Positions 1 to 9,493 of a stretch of DNA of 61,917 bases are shown piece after piece. The stretch covers positions 1 to 61,917 of the forward strand of contig JAPOYL010000031.1 of the NCBI GenBank assembly GCA_026706595.1, in the 5' to 3' direction. Both the position numbers and the translations under genes were made by a program. Numbering within the stretch: position 1 is the stretch's first letter; each line of letters starts with the position of its first letter. Below the pieces are notes generated by a model. The model did not search any database. It saw only the letters and a program-made list of their open reading frames with translations, and was not told the DNA's origin. This stretch comes from Gammaproteobacteria bacterium. Its GTDB lineage: Bacteria; Pseudomonadota; Gammaproteobacteria; UBA4575.

Positions 1-337
1 TCTTTAGAAAACAGATAGCTAGCATTTTCTACGGATTTTGCTACATAATTCCCAATAATTAATTAATATAATACCTGTGAAAATTTGATCGTTGTGGTGG
101 TTGTTGGATCGCCGTTCTAGTTCCTCAAGGTAGCGGTCCATGCGCTTCCTGGTCATCTTGCGGAAAGTGCCTGCGAGAGGGCCGCTCGAACAACGCCCAT
201 ACGCCCAATGCTGTTGGTAGCACATCTCCCACCACTCATTGTTCCTGTGTGTGCTGACTGTCTTACGGCGGGTATTTTGGTCTTCAATTTCAAAAACCCA
301 TTCCAAACTAGTTTTCTTGCAAGGACCTGCCTGTCCA
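1..337. other. AT-rich window edge with no convincing gene
   Basis: The first 100 bases or so are clearly more AT-rich than the rest, including a TTAATTAATTAATATAAT-like run near 58-72. A minus-strand open frame at 19-306 (95 codons) begins with TTG, has no Shine-Dalgarno sequence, and gives a tryptophan- and arginine-rich product that I cannot assign. Its last 25 residues fall in the AT-rich tract and look random. A second minus frame starts with an ATG that overlaps the lapB stop (TGATG) and gives about 61 unrecognised residues. Either could be a remnant or a small gene, but neither is supported. The region is the 3' flank of the lapB operon. Confidence 0.3.
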
Positions 338-1495
338 TCAGTCTAGTCCCGGGACCACGGGAATCACCGTACCCCAGTAATGACAGCTCGGACACTGCCA
401 ATAGAGCCTCCTACAATGAAACCCGCATTGCGTGCACTGGTGCGAGTTGTGCTGGCTGACGAAGTTTTCAATACTTGTCTGGATACGATCGGAAATCTGC
501 TCACGGAAAGACTCGTTTTGCAGTGGCACATTCTTCAGGAACGCGTTCACTTCCAGCAGTGACAGCTCGGGCTTTTCCAGCAGCAGTTCCAAGATTTCAT
601 TTTTCCCGACTTCCCCGTCCGACAGGTCCGTCAGCAGAGAGGACATCACGATACCGCTCAGTTTCGAGTCCTTGATCTTGAGCAGGAACTGCCGAAACCC
701 TTCGGCATCGTCCTGGCTCAGGAAGGCCTCGTGCAGCTTTGCAAAAATTTCCGGCAGGTACTCCGGGGTCTGCTTGGCCACGCTCTTGTAATGCCGCGTG
801 GCGGCCTTGTAGTCTTTCTCGTGCATGGCGTAATTGCCAAGCAGCACGTTGGCCCGCGCACAATGCCTGTCATACGACAGCGCCTTTTTGGCAAGCTTAC
901 CGGCAGCCTCGCCTTCGTCACTTTCCTGGTCGAACGCCTGCTCGCTTAGCTCACAGCAATAGTGCGCAATCATCGGGTTCATATCCTCATTGTTGACCTG
1001 CTCCAGTGCCTTGGCGGTCTCGATCGCCTTGTCCCACTCCTTTTCCTGCTCATACAGGCCAAGCAGCAAGGGGTAGGCTTCCCGTTTTTGCAAGCCGATC
1101 CGGATCACATCGGTAAACAGGGATTCGGCCCGGTCCAGCAGCCCCGCCTTGAGATAGTCCTTGGCCAGTTCCAGCAGTGCGGTCGAGCGATGGGTGGAGG
1201 ACAGCGCCGGGCGCTCAACCAGATTCTGGTGGATGCGGATGGCCCGGTCCACCTCGCCACGGCGCCGGAACATGTTGCCGATAGCTAGATGGGTCTCGAC
1301 GGTCTCGGTGTCTACATCCACCAGCTCAATGAAAACCTCCAGCGCCTTGTCCGGCTGCTCATTGAGCAGGTAATTCAGGCCCCTGAGGTACTCGCCCGGG
1401 ATTTTCGGTTTGGACTTCTGATGATAGAAGATATAGGCCAGGTACCAGCCTGCAAGGCCTGCCAACAACAGCAACAGCCAGTAGAGTTCCGGCAT
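338..1495 (-). CDS. lapB: LapB (YciM) lipopolysaccharide assembly regulator
   Basis: LapB is an inner-membrane TPR protein that in E. coli presents LpxC to the FtsH protease and so limits lipid A synthesis. The 385-residue product has one N-terminal membrane anchor (about residues 1-22), a long helical TPR region, and a C-terminal rubredoxin-like zinc/iron knuckle of two CxxC-type pairs (CTQCGFHC and CPSC, about residues 354-372). Length and architecture match the family. It is the last gene of the pheA-to-ihfB minus-strand run, 127 bases after ihfB. The partner gene lapA, usually found just upstream, is not in that gap. The assignment is secure from the rubredoxin tail and the location. Confidence 0.95.
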   Translation of the reverse strand: MPELYWLLLLLAGLAGWYLAYIFYHQKSKPKIPGEYLRGLNYLLNEQPDKALEVFIELVDVDTETVETHLAIGNMFRRRGEVDRAIRIHQNLVERPALSSTHRSTALLELAKDYLKAGLLDRAESLFTDVIRIGLQKREAYPLLLGLYEQEKEWDKAIETAKALEQVNNEDMNPMIAHYCCELSEQAFDQESDEGEAAGKLAKKALSYDRHCARANVLLGNYAMHEKDYKAATRHYKSVAKQTPEYLPEIFAKLHEAFLSQDDAEGFRQFLLKIKDSKLSGIVMSSLLTDLSDGEVGKNEILELLLEKPELSLLEVNAFLKNVPLQNESFREQISDRIQTSIENFVSQHNSHQCTQCGFHCRRLYWQCPSCHYWGTVIPVVPGLD

Positions 1496-1531
1496 CAGTC
1501 AGGCCCCTTGGTCAGTAATGGATGAAGGTGT

Positions 1532-1606
1532 GCGTTTCATGTCGGCCCAAGTCATGCCTGAGACGGCCCATCCTGCACGGCTATTCTGGGATCAGGAATG
1601 AAACGC
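1532..1606. repeat. 9-bp inverted repeat in the ihfB-lapB gap
   Basis: GCGTTTCAT at 1532-1540 and ATGAAACGC at 1598-1606 are perfect inverted copies, 57 bases apart, in the intergenic region where lapA would be expected. They could close a long hairpin in the ihfB-lapB transcript or be chance. There is no U-tract, so this is not a standard terminator. Confidence 0.4.
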
Positions 1607-1622
1607 TTTTGTTGCCGCGGGG

Positions 1623-1943
1623 TTATTTGTCGGTCTGCGACCGGTTCACGCGTTCGCGCAGTTCCTTGCCCGGCTTGAAGTGGGGTACATGCTTGCCCGG
1701 CAGGGAGACGGCTTCCCCGGTCTTGGGGTTGCGCCCGATGCGGGGCGGTCGAAAATGTAATGAGAAACTTCCGAAACCACGCACCTCGATGCGCTCGCCC
1801 TGGGCAAGCGAGGTGCTCATCTGTTCCAGGAGGCTTTTGATCGAGAGCTCGATGTCCTTGTAGGCAAGGTGATTTTGCTGTGAAGCAATATTTTCGATCA
1901 GCTCCGATTTCGTGATCATGCTTTTCTGATCTCCAGCTCCCAT
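1623..1943 (-). CDS. ihfB: Integration host factor subunit beta
   Basis: IHF-beta pairs with IHF-alpha to bind and sharply bend DNA in transcription, replication and recombination. The 106-residue product carries the HU/IHF fold with the GRNPKTG arm-tip motif and a RGFGSF core strand. The chosen ATG at 1943 has AGGAG about six bases upstream. It adds eight residues before the MITKSEL start typical of the family, and an ATG at 1919 with a weaker GGAG is the alternative. It follows rpsA by 20 bases on the same strand, as in many gammaproteobacteria, so the two are probably cotranscribed. Confidence 0.95.
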   Translation of the reverse strand: MGAGDQKSMITKSELIENIASQQNHLAYKDIELSIKSLLEQMSTSLAQGERIEVRGFGSFSLHFRPPRIGRNPKTGEAVSLPGKHVPHFKPGKELRERVNRSQTDK

Positions 1944-1963
1944 GACACTCTCCTGCTTGATTA

Positions 1964-3655
1964 TTATTCTGGTTCCTTGGAACTGTCCTTATTTTCCTCG
2001 ATCGATTCCTTCAGTATGTCCCCCAGGTTGGTCGCAGCCGACTCGTTGCTGCTGTAGTCCTGAACCGCTTCCGCCTCTTCCTGGGACTCCTTGGCCTTGA
2101 TCGAAAGCGTGACCATCCTGGACTTCTTGTCTACCCCGGTAAACTTGGCTTCGATCTCCTGGCCTTCCTTGAGGACCGTGTGGATGTCCTCGATGCGGTC
2201 ACGGGCGATCTCCGAGGCCTTCAGCATGCCTTCAACCCCTTCCGCCAGCGAGATGGTAGCCGCCTTGGCATCCAGCTTGCTGACCGTACCCTTGACGATG
2301 CTGCCCTTGGGGTTTTCCGCGATCCAGGCAGAAAACGGATTCTGCACCAGTTGCTTGACCCCCAGCGAAATGCGTTCGCGCTCGGCATCCACCGACAACA
2401 CCATGGCGCGTAGCTCGTCGCCTTTCTTGTAGGCACGTACCGCCTCTTCACCGGGCTGGTTCCACGACAGGTCCGACAGGTGCACCAGTCCGTCGATGCC
2501 GCCTTCCAGGCCCACAAAAATTCCGAAATCCGTGATCGACTTGATCATCCCGGTAGCCTCGCTGCCGCGGCTGTGCTTGCTGGCAAAGTCCTCCCAGGGA
2601 TTGGGCTGGCACTGCTTCATGCCAAGAGAAATCCTGCGGCGCTCCTTGTCGATGTCGAGGATCATGACCTCGACCTCGTCGCCGAGCGAGGCAATCTTCG
2701 ACGGGCTCACATTCTTGTTGGTCCAGTCCATCTCGGAGACATGGGCCAGGCCCTCGATGCCCTCCTCGATCTCGACGAAGCAACCATAGTCGGCAATGTT
2801 GGTGACCTTGCCAAACACCCGGGTGCCCTCCGGATAACGGCGCTCGATGCCGCCCCAGGGATCGTCGTTGAGCTGTTTCAGGCCCAGCGACACGCGGGTC
2901 TTTTCCTTGTCGAACTTCAGCACCCGCACATTGATCTCATCGCCAATGGATACGATCTCGCTGGGGTGCTTGACCCGCTTCCAGGCCATGTCGGTGATGT
3001 GCAGCAGACCGTCCACGCCCCCGAGGTCCAGGAACGCCCCGTAGTCGGTCAGGTTCTTGACGATGCCCTTGACCACCGCACCCTCTTTCAGGGTGTTGAT
3101 CAGTTCTTCGCGCTCGACGCTGTACTCCGACTCCACCACGGCACGGCGAGAGACCACGATGTTGTTGCGCTTGGTGTCGATCTTGACGAGTTTGAATTCC
3201 AGTTCCCGGCCTTCGAGGTAGGTCGTGTCACGCACCGGGCGTATGTCGACCAGTGAGCTTGGCAGGAATGCGCGAAGATCACGAAGCTCCACCGTGAATC
3301 CGCCCTTGACCTTGCCGGTGATGATGCCGGTGACCGTCTCACCCGCTTCGTGGATACGCTCAAGTTCGGTCCAGGCCCTGGCCCTTCGCGCCTTCTCGCG
3401 CGACAGCTTGGTTTCCCCGTAGCCGTCTTCCAGGGCATCCAGGGCAACCTCGACTTCGTCGCCGACTTCCACTTCCAGCTGGCCATTGTCCATCTGGAAC
3501 TGCTCGATTGGGATCATGCCCTCGGACTTGAGTCCGGCGTTGACGACCACGGCATCCTTGCCGATATCGACGACCGTACCGTTGATGATGGTCCCGGGCT
3601 GGGTATTGATGTTGTCTTCGCTCTCTTCTAGAAGCTGGGCAAAACTCTCGGCCAT
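1964..3655 (-). CDS. rpsA: 30S ribosomal protein S1
   Basis: S1 binds mRNA on the 30S subunit and helps start translation on structured or weakly Shine-Dalgarno-led messages. The 563-residue product has six tandem S1/OB repeats, seen from recurring patterns such as [18 protein letters not shown] and [11 protein letters not shown], each ending in an R-[IV]-S-L-G-like strand, plus an acidic, serine-rich tail. Length is close to the 557 residues of E. coli S1. It lies 30 bases after cmk and before ihfB, the standard order. No separate promoter is obvious in the short gap. Confidence 0.98.
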   Translation of the reverse strand: MAESFAQLLEESEDNINTQPGTIINGTVVDIGKDAVVVNAGLKSEGMIPIEQFQMDNGQLEVEVGDEVEVALDALEDGYGETKLSREKARRARAWTELERIHEAGETVTGIITGKVKGGFTVELRDLRAFLPSSLVDIRPVRDTTYLEGRELEFKLVKIDTKRNNIVVSRRAVVESEYSVEREELINTLKEGAVVKGIVKNLTDYGAFLDLGGVDGLLHITDMAWKRVKHPSEIVSIGDEINVRVLKFDKEKTRVSLGLKQLNDDPWGGIERRYPEGTRVFGKVTNIADYGCFVEIEEGIEGLAHVSEMDWTNKNVSPSKIASLGDEVEVMILDIDKERRRISLGMKQCQPNPWEDFASKHSRGSEATGMIKSITDFGIFVGLEGGIDGLVHLSDLSWNQPGEEAVRAYKKGDELRAMVLSVDAERERISLGVKQLVQNPFSAWIAENPKGSIVKGTVSKLDAKAATISLAEGVEGMLKASEIARDRIEDIHTVLKEGQEIEAKFTGVDKKSRMVTLSIKAKESQEEAEAVQDYSSNESAATNLGDILKESIEENKDSSKEPE

Positions 3656-3685
3656 AAAACTACTGTCGTTTCCTTGTATGCAAAC

Positions 3686-4381
3686 TTATCCTTGCTGTAC
3701 CAGTGCGGCGATACGCGCCACTACTTGAAGGATCGATAAATCGGTTGAATCCACCCTGACCGCATCGGCGGCCGGTCTCAGTGGCGAGATGGGACGCTGC
3801 TTATCAAGGGTATCGCGCGTCTTGATCTCTGCCAAAAGACGGTCAAGACTAGCACTAATCCCTTGTTTCCTCAACTGTTTCTGTCGCCTGTGTGCACGCT
3901 CTTCGGCACTGGCCGTCAGGTATATCTTGTGCGGTGCATCCGGGAAGACCACCGTACCCATATCGCGGCCTTCCGCGACCAGCCCGGGCGCCTTGCGAAA
4001 GCTGAGCTGCTTCTTCAACAGCGCCTCGCGCACCTCAGGGCGCACCGCAAGCCGGGAGGCTTCCCCTCCACATTCCTCGGTACGCAGCTCATCCGATACG
4101 TCCACCTCATTGACCAGCACCTGTACGTCCCCCTCATCGCCCTGGGGCTGGAAAACAATGCGCAGGGTTTCACAGTGCTCGAGCAGCTCCTGGAGGTCGT
4201 CCGTCCCGGACAGATGCTTCAGCCGGTAGTGGGCCAGGATACGGTACAGGCTGCCGCTGCCGAGATAATGGTAGCCCAGCTGTTGTGCCAGCTTGACGGC
4301 GATGGTCCCCTTGCCCGAGCCTGCGGGTCCGTCAATGGTCACGACTGGAACGTCTGTCTCTGGCATCACCTGCACACTCAT
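3686..4381 (-). CDS. cmk: Cytidylate kinase
   Basis: Cmk phosphorylates CMP and dCMP to the diphosphates in cytosolic pyrimidine salvage. The 231-residue product begins near a P-loop (GPAGSGKG, about residues 18-25) and contains the conserved AEGRDMGTVVFPDA segment of bacterial CMP kinases and a lid region rich in arginine. Its ATG overlaps the aroA stop as ATGA, so translation of the two is probably coupled. rpsA follows after 30 bases. The order aroA-cmk-rpsA is conserved across gammaproteobacteria. Confidence 0.97.
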   Translation of the reverse strand: MSVQVMPETDVPVVTIDGPAGSGKGTIAVKLAQQLGYHYLGSGSLYRILAHYRLKHLSGTDDLQELLEHCETLRIVFQPQGDEGDVQVLVNEVDVSDELRTEECGGEASRLAVRPEVREALLKKQLSFRKAPGLVAEGRDMGTVVFPDAPHKIYLTASAEERAHRRQKQLRKQGISASLDRLLAEIKTRDTLDKQRPISPLRPAADAVRVDSTDLSILQVVARIAALVQQG

Positions 4382-5679
4382 TCAAACAAGAGGCCCAGCT
4401 GCGTGGCCGATTCCACGAAACCGGGGAAGGATGTGGCCACGGACCCGGTATTCTCAACCGTGATCGTGCCCGAGGCGGCCAAGGAAGCCATGGCAAAGGC
4501 CATCGCCACTCGATGATCGCCACCACTGTGCACCGTCCCTGCGCCAAACTCGCCTCCGGTGATCGTTACCCCGTCCGGTCGTTCCTCGGCACGAATGCCA
4601 AGGGTTTGCAGGCCGGACACCATGGTGTGGATCCGGTCGGATTCCTTGGTGCGCAACTCCTCGGCACCACCCAGTTGCGTAGTGCCCGTCGCGCAGGCTG
4701 CTGCAATGAACAGGATGGGAAATTCGTCAATGGCATCGACTACCAGATTTTGCGGGATGTCGATGCCGTGCAAGGAACTGCTGGTTACCACGAGATCAGC
4801 CACGGGCTCCTCACCATAATTTCTTTCATTGCGAATATCAATCTTCGCGCCCATCTGACGCAGGATTTCCAGCGCCCCGGTGCGGGTCGGGTTGATGCCG
4901 ACATTCTTGACCGTCAGATGCGAGTCCTGCGAGATCAGGGTGCCGACGATGAAGAAAGCCGCCGAGGACAGGTCCCCGGGAATATCGATTTCCGTGGCCG
5001 CGAGCTCGCCTCCTCCCTGCAGGCACACCCGGTGGTCTTCGCGCTCGATCGCACAGGAGAAGGTGCGCAGCATGTTCTCGGTATGGTCGCGGCAACGCAC
5101 CGGCTCGGTGATGCAGGTGCGGCCCTTGGCATACAGCCCGGCTAGCAGCAGACACGACTTCACCTGGGCACTGGCCATCGGCAGGACATAGTCGATGGCA
5201 TCCAGGGTCCCGCAAGGCCGGATCTCAAGGGGTGCGGTACCAGCCGAACTCAGGGTGATGTCCGCGCCCATGGCCTGTAAGGGGTCGGCAATGCGCTGCA
5301 TGGCGCGGGCATTGAGCGAGGCATCGCCGCTCAGGGTGCTGGCAAATGCCTGGGCACACAGGATGCCTGCCAGAAGCCGCATCGCCGTACCCGAATTTCC
5401 CATGTCCAGTGTGCCGTCAGGGGCCTGTAGGCCATGCAGCCCGGCGCCGTGTACGCGGAGCCTGTCCGGTGCCAGCCAGTGCACCTGTACCCCCATGTTG
5501 CGGAATGCCTCCAAGGTGGCCAGGCAGTCCCCGGAGGGCAAAAGCCCCCGAATCTCGCTGGTGCCCTGTGCCAAGGACGCCAGCATGATGGCACGGTGCG
5601 AAATCGACTTGTCGCCGGGCGGATCCAGCTGGCCAGTACATCGGCCCTGCGGGGCGAGTTGGAAATGGGTGTTTTCCAT
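4378..5679 (-). CDS. aroA: 3-phosphoshikimate 1-carboxyvinyltransferase (EPSP synthase)
   Basis: AroA transfers enolpyruvate from PEP to shikimate-3-phosphate, the sixth step of the shikimate pathway and the target of glyphosate. Visible signatures are the N-terminal GDKSISHRA, the GNSGTAMRLL segment and the RTKESDRI motif near the C terminus. The open frame runs on to 5757, but that would overlap tyrA. I chose the ATG at 5679 (MENTHFQ), which leaves 22 bases after the tyrA stop and gives 433 residues, a normal length. In Pseudomonas tyrA and aroA are fused. Here they are separate genes. Confidence 0.96.
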   Translation of the reverse strand: MENTHFQLAPQGRCTGQLDPPGDKSISHRAIMLASLAQGTSEIRGLLPSGDCLATLEAFRNMGVQVHWLAPDRLRVHGAGLHGLQAPDGTLDMGNSGTAMRLLAGILCAQAFASTLSGDASLNARAMQRIADPLQAMGADITLSSAGTAPLEIRPCGTLDAIDYVLPMASAQVKSCLLLAGLYAKGRTCITEPVRCRDHTENMLRTFSCAIEREDHRVCLQGGGELAATEIDIPGDLSSAAFFIVGTLISQDSHLTVKNVGINPTRTGALEILRQMGAKIDIRNERNYGEEPVADLVVTSSSLHGIDIPQNLVVDAIDEFPILFIAAACATGTTQLGGAEELRTKESDRIHTMVSGLQTLGIRAEERPDGVTITGGEFGAGTVHSGGDHRVAMAFAMASLAASGTITVENTGSVATSFPGFVESATQLGLLFE

Positions 5680-5701
5680 GGACACGAGCGTGAAGGCGGC
5701 C

Positions 5702-6565
5702 CTACTTCTTTGAAGAATTGTGATCGCGCAAGTGCTTGGCCTGCTCAAGGAAGGCATACAGAGCCTCTTCCTTGTCGTCAGAGATCAGCGAGTGCAACTC
5801 CTTCAAAAGCTGCCCGAAACCCTCGATGGAGACCAGCAGTTGCTCACGGTTGGCCATGCAGATATCCGTCCACATGGCCGGACTGCTGGAGGCAATGCGC
5901 GTGAAATCGTAAAAGCCGGCGGCCGCATAGTCGAAGATCTGGTCAGCCTCGGGCTTGGCTTCCAGGTAGTTCACCAGGGTGTAGGCCACCATGTGCGGCA
6001 GATGGCTGGTGGCCGACAGGATCAGGTCATGCCGGTCTGCGCTCAACTCATCCACCTTTGCGCCCACTGCCTGCCACATGGCCCGGATGCGTTGCAGTGC
6101 CTCGGCGTCGGTGTTTTCGGTCGGAGTCAGGATCACCCTGCACCCATCGAACAGCTGGCCTTTCGCATGCTCGTAGCCGATCTGTTCGCTGCCTGCAATC
6201 GGATGCCCGGGAACAAACTGTGCGGGTAGCCCATCAAACACCTGCTGGGCAGCCTGGATCACGCTGCACTTGGTGCTGCCAACATCGGTCAGCAGGGTCG
6301 CGGAGCCCAAGCTTGGGTGGATTGCCTCAAGTACCTCCGCTGTTTTCGCCACCGGCACACCGAGGACCACAAGGTCCGCGTCCGTCACGTCCGCATCTGC
6401 CAACAGGGCGAAGTCATCAATCAGGCCCGCAGAGTGTGCACCCGCCAGGCGCTCGCGGTCTCGCCCGAGTCCCGTGATGGTCCGGGCCAGGTCCAGACGT
6501 TTCAGGTCTTTCGCAAGCGAGCCGTTGATCAGGCCCACGCCGACCAGACAAACTCTATCGAACAT
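5702..6565 (-). CDS. tyrA: Prephenate/arogenate dehydrogenase
   Basis: TyrA oxidatively decarboxylates prephenate (or arogenate) in tyrosine synthesis. The 287-residue product opens with a Rossmann NAD(P)-binding loop (GVGLINGSLA, about residues 8-17) and carries the prephenate dehydrogenase signatures HPIAGSE and SATSHLPHMVAY. It lacks a fused chorismate mutase and lacks the AroA fusion seen in pseudomonads. It follows pheA by 21 bases and precedes aroA by 22, so the aromatic genes form one unit. The sequence alone does not settle the prephenate versus arogenate preference. Confidence 0.95.
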   Translation of the reverse strand: MFDRVCLVGVGLINGSLAKDLKRLDLARTITGLGRDRERLAGAHSAGLIDDFALLADADVTDADLVVLGVPVAKTAEVLEAIHPSLGSATLLTDVGSTKCSVIQAAQQVFDGLPAQFVPGHPIAGSEQIGYEHAKGQLFDGCRVILTPTENTDAEALQRIRAMWQAVGAKVDELSADRHDLILSATSHLPHMVAYTLVNYLEAKPEADQIFDYAAAGFYDFTRIASSSPAMWTDICMANREQLLVSIEGFGQLLKELHSLISDDKEEALYAFLEQAKHLRDHNSSKK

Positions 6566-6586
6566 CGATGCGTTTCGCCGGCGGCT

Positions 6587-7666
6587 TCAAAGCACGGCCT
6601 TGGGGTAGGATCCAAGGATCTTGAGCAGACCGGCTTCGGCCTGCAGGGCTTCAAGCGAGTGCTTGACCGAAGGGTCTTCCCTGTGGCCGTCGAGGTCCAG
6701 GAAAAACACGTACTCCCAGTTCACGAAGTGCGAGGGCCTGGATTCGATCCGTGTCATGCTGACGTTGTTGTCCGCCAGCGGCTTGAGCAGGCTGTAGAGG
6801 GCGCCGGGCTTGTTTTTTGCTGAAACGAGCAAAGTGGTCTTGTCTGTACCGGTCGGTCCAATTTCCTGCTTGCCGATGATCAAAAAACGCGTGGTATTGT
6901 CGGCGGCGTCCTGAATGCTCTTCTTCAGGACCGTCAACTGGTAGGTGCGCGCCGCCTCGATGCCCGCGATGGCCGCGGCATCCGGCTCCTCGGCCGCGCG
7001 CCGGGCAGCCTCGGCGTTACTGTACACCGGCACCTGCGAAACCTCCGGCAGGTTGGCCCCCAGCCAGCGCTTGCACTGTGCCAGGGACTGCTGGTGGGCA
7101 TACAGTGTCTTGACTTCGGACAAGTCCGCAGCCTTGCTCATCAGGTGCTGGCGGACCTGCAGTTCGACTTCGCCAACGATCTTGAGCACCGACTCGAGAA
7201 ACATGTCCAGCGTACTGTTGACGATGCCCTGCGTTGAATTTTCAATCGGCACGACCCCGTAATCAGCGTGGTCCGACTCCACCTCGCGGAACACGTCGTC
7301 GATGGAGTCCGCCGCCTGGGTGCGGATGGAATTTCCGAAATGCTTGCGTGCGGCCTCTTCGGTAAACGTTCCGGACGGCCCGAGAAACGCCACCAGCAGC
7401 GGCTGCTGCAGGGCCAGGCATGCGGACATGGTCTCGCGAATCAGGCGCGCCATTTCCTTGTCGGACAGCGGCCCCTGGTTGTGCTTGATCGTGTTGCGAA
7501 CGACCAGTGCCTCGCGTTCCGGGTGGTAGTAGCTCTGGTTCTTGCAGGTATCCGTTTTCACCTGCGCGATCTGCAACGCCAGTTTCGCCCGCTCATTGAT
7601 CAGCTCCACCAGGGAGCGGTCTACAGAGTCAATCTTGCGGCGCAGGTTTTCTAGTTCATCACTCAT
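6587..7666 (-). CDS. pheA: Bifunctional chorismate mutase/prephenate dehydratase
   Basis: PheA converts chorismate to prephenate and then to phenylpyruvate, the committed route to phenylalanine. The 359-residue product has an AroQ-type chorismate mutase helix bundle (about residues 1-85), a periplasmic-binding-like prephenate dehydratase domain beginning FLGPSGTFTEEAA, and a C-terminal ACT domain with the phenylalanine-binding ESRPS motif. It is the first gene of the minus-strand operon, and its upstream region (7667-7866) is shared with the divergent importer operon. No hisC aminotransferase lies between it and tyrA, unlike the Pseudomonas order I recall. Confidence 0.97.
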   Translation of the reverse strand: MSDELENLRRKIDSVDRSLVELINERAKLALQIAQVKTDTCKNQSYYHPEREALVVRNTIKHNQGPLSDKEMARLIRETMSACLALQQPLLVAFLGPSGTFTEEAARKHFGNSIRTQAADSIDDVFREVESDHADYGVVPIENSTQGIVNSTLDMFLESVLKIVGEVELQVRQHLMSKAADLSEVKTLYAHQQSLAQCKRWLGANLPEVSQVPVYSNAEAARRAAEEPDAAAIAGIEAARTYQLTVLKKSIQDAADNTTRFLIIGKQEIGPTGTDKTTLLVSAKNKPGALYSLLKPLADNNVSMTRIESRPSHFVNWEYVFFLDLDGHREDPSVKHSLEALQAEAGLLKILGSYPKAVL

Positions 7667-7831
7667 GGGAAACAGCGTCGGGGACGTAAACGAAGTGGCT
7701 TCAAGGGTGGAAAACGATGTTAATTAATGTGCGAATCGCAAGAGCGTAGGATATTAACAAGAATCGATCAACCAAACCCGGAAAATCGGATCCGGATTCC
7801 ACGTGCAAAGGACGGGCGGGACAATCCTCCC

Positions 7832-7837
7832 TATAAT
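7832..7837 (+). promoter_or_regulatory. Consensus -10 box upstream of the importer operon
   Basis: A perfect TATAAT lies 29 bases before the ATG of the binding protein. A transcript starting about seven bases on would have a leader of only about 23 nt with no clear Shine-Dalgarno sequence. The matching -35 around 7808-7815 is poor. The 200-base divergent region also has to hold the pheA promoter, which I could not place. Confidence 0.45.
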
Positions 7838-7866
7838 GGACCTTCACGCCAGCAAAGCCATGACCA

Positions 7867-9468
7867 ATGCACGGGGATGAAACCACAGGCAAGGATATCC
7901 GGGCCTTGCAGCAAAAATTCAGGGACAGCGGCATCAGCCGTCGCGATTTCCTTGCAGCCCTCAGTGCACTTGGTATCTCTGCTGTAGGAGCCCGATCCCA
8001 TCTGGCCAGTGCCAGTGCCCTGGCACTGAGCCCGCGCAAGGGCGGTACCGCAATCTACGCCAACAACCTGCACGGACCGGATGACCAGCTGGACCCGATC
8101 GTGTTCACATCGGGCATCGACTACACGCGCGGGCGGGCCTGTTACAACAACCTGACCCAGATCCTTGACCACCTGACCCTGCACCCGGAGCTTGCAGAGG
8201 AGTGGAGCGCCAACCGCGATGGCACCGAATACACCTTCAAGATCCGCAAGGGCGTGGAATTCCATGACGGCTCACCGCTGACCGCGGACGACGTCGTCTG
8301 GAGCATGAACCGTCATCTCGGGGCAGATTCACCATCAGTGATCAAGGCCTATTTCACCTCGGTCACGGAATGGCGCAAAGTGGACAAGCACACGGTCAGG
8401 GCTAAGCTCAGCACGCCGGACCGGGACCTGCCGGTCAAGCTGGGTGAAAAACAGGCCAAGATCGTCAAGAAGGACACCACCGACTTTCGCAAGGGCATCG
8501 GTACCGGCCCGTACATACTCGAATCCTTCGAGCCCGGGGTACGCTCACTGCATACGCGAAACCCCAACTACTGGCGGGACGGACCGAACTTCGACTCGCT
8601 GGTGCTGACTGCGATCACCGACCCGATTGCACGGGTCAATGCACTCATTGCAGGAGACGTGCATCTCATCGCCTCGGTCAATTCCCGAAGTGTGCGCCTG
8701 ATCGAAAGCACCGAAGGCGTGCACGTGAACTCGACGCCATCCGGGCGCTATGGCGGGATCTGCTGCCTCAAGAACACCCCGCCCGGTGAGAGCGACCACT
8801 TTGTCAAGGGAATGCAATACATCCAGGACCGCGAGCGCATCGTCCGCTCCATTCTCAAAGGACATGGCCAGGTCGGCAACGATCATCCGATTTCGCCCGC
8901 CTACGGGGCTGATCATTGCACAGAACTGTCGCAGCGCCAATACGATCCGGACAAGGCCAAGTGGCACCTGAAGCAGGCAGGAATCTCGTCGGCCGAGCTT
9001 TTCGTTGCCCCGGTGGCCGCCGGCATTGTGGAAACCTGTCTGCTGATGCAGGCCAACCTGAAGAAAATCGGTTTCGACCTGTCCATTCGGCAGGTCCCGA
9101 CTGACGGGTACTGGGGAGCCGTCTGGATGAAGGAGCCAATGAACGTGGTTTCCTGGAACATGCGACCGACGGCCAATTCCATGCTTGCCATCCAGTTTGC
9201 ACCGGGTGCCGCGTGGAACGACACGTATTGGAACAACCCACGGTTCGGCGAACTGCTGCAGATGCAACTGGCCGAAACTGACCCCGCCCGGCGTTACGAG
9301 ATGCTCTGTGAAATGCAGCGCCTCGTGCACGAGGGCAGTGGCATGGTCATCCCCTGCCACATCAACATCCTCGATGGCGTCAGTGACAGGATTCATGGCA
9401 TTCCTGTGGTCCCGCTGGGTGCGATGGGAGCCTACGAGTGGGTTGAATTTGCCTGGATGAGCGAGTGA
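7867..9468 (+). CDS. Tat-exported ABC transporter substrate-binding protein, peptide/nickel family (SBP_bac_5)
   Basis: This is the solute receptor of the ABC importer encoded downstream. The 533-residue product has a twin-arginine leader: SRRDFLAAL at residues 24-32, then a hydrophobic stretch rich in Ala and Leu ending near residue 50. That predicts export of a folded protein. The rest follows the family-5 fold, with an AEEWSANRDGTEYTFKIRKGVEFHDG-type region and the pattern T-A-D-D-V-V-W-S. Family 5 proteins bind di- and oligopeptides, nickel, glutathione or opines, and the ligand cannot be read from the sequence. It lies 25 bases before the first permease and is divergent from pheA. Confidence 0.9.
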   Translation: MHGDETTGKDIRALQQKFRDSGISRRDFLAALSALGISAVGARSHLASASALALSPRKGGTAIYANNLHGPDDQLDPIVFTSGIDYTRGRACYNNLTQILDHLTLHPELAEEWSANRDGTEYTFKIRKGVEFHDGSPLTADDVVWSMNRHLGADSPSVIKAYFTSVTEWRKVDKHTVRAKLSTPDRDLPVKLGEKQAKIVKKDTTDFRKGIGTGPYILESFEPGVRSLHTRNPNYWRDGPNFDSLVLTAITDPIARVNALIAGDVHLIASVNSRSVRLIESTEGVHVNSTPSGRYGGICCLKNTPPGESDHFVKGMQYIQDRERIVRSILKGHGQVGNDHPISPAYGADHCTELSQRQYDPDKAKWHLKQAGISSAELFVAPVAAGIVETCLLMQANLKKIGFDLSIRQVPTDGYWGAVWMKEPMNVVSWNMRPTANSMLAIQFAPGAAWNDTYWNNPRFGELLQMQLAETDPARRYEMLCEMQRLVHEGSGMVIPCHINILDGVSDRIHGIPVVPLGAMGAYEWVEFAWMSE

Positions 9469-9493
9469 GCCTGAACTGCGGGCCGATGCGCCC

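Noticed and set aside
2480-3256. 258-residue plus-strand frame opposite rpsA
   Set aside because: rpsA has six S1 repeats on the other strand, so this is a shadow.
5680-5757. Upstream extension of aroA
   Set aside because: It would overlap tyrA, and the ATG at 5679 gives the standard EPSP synthase start.
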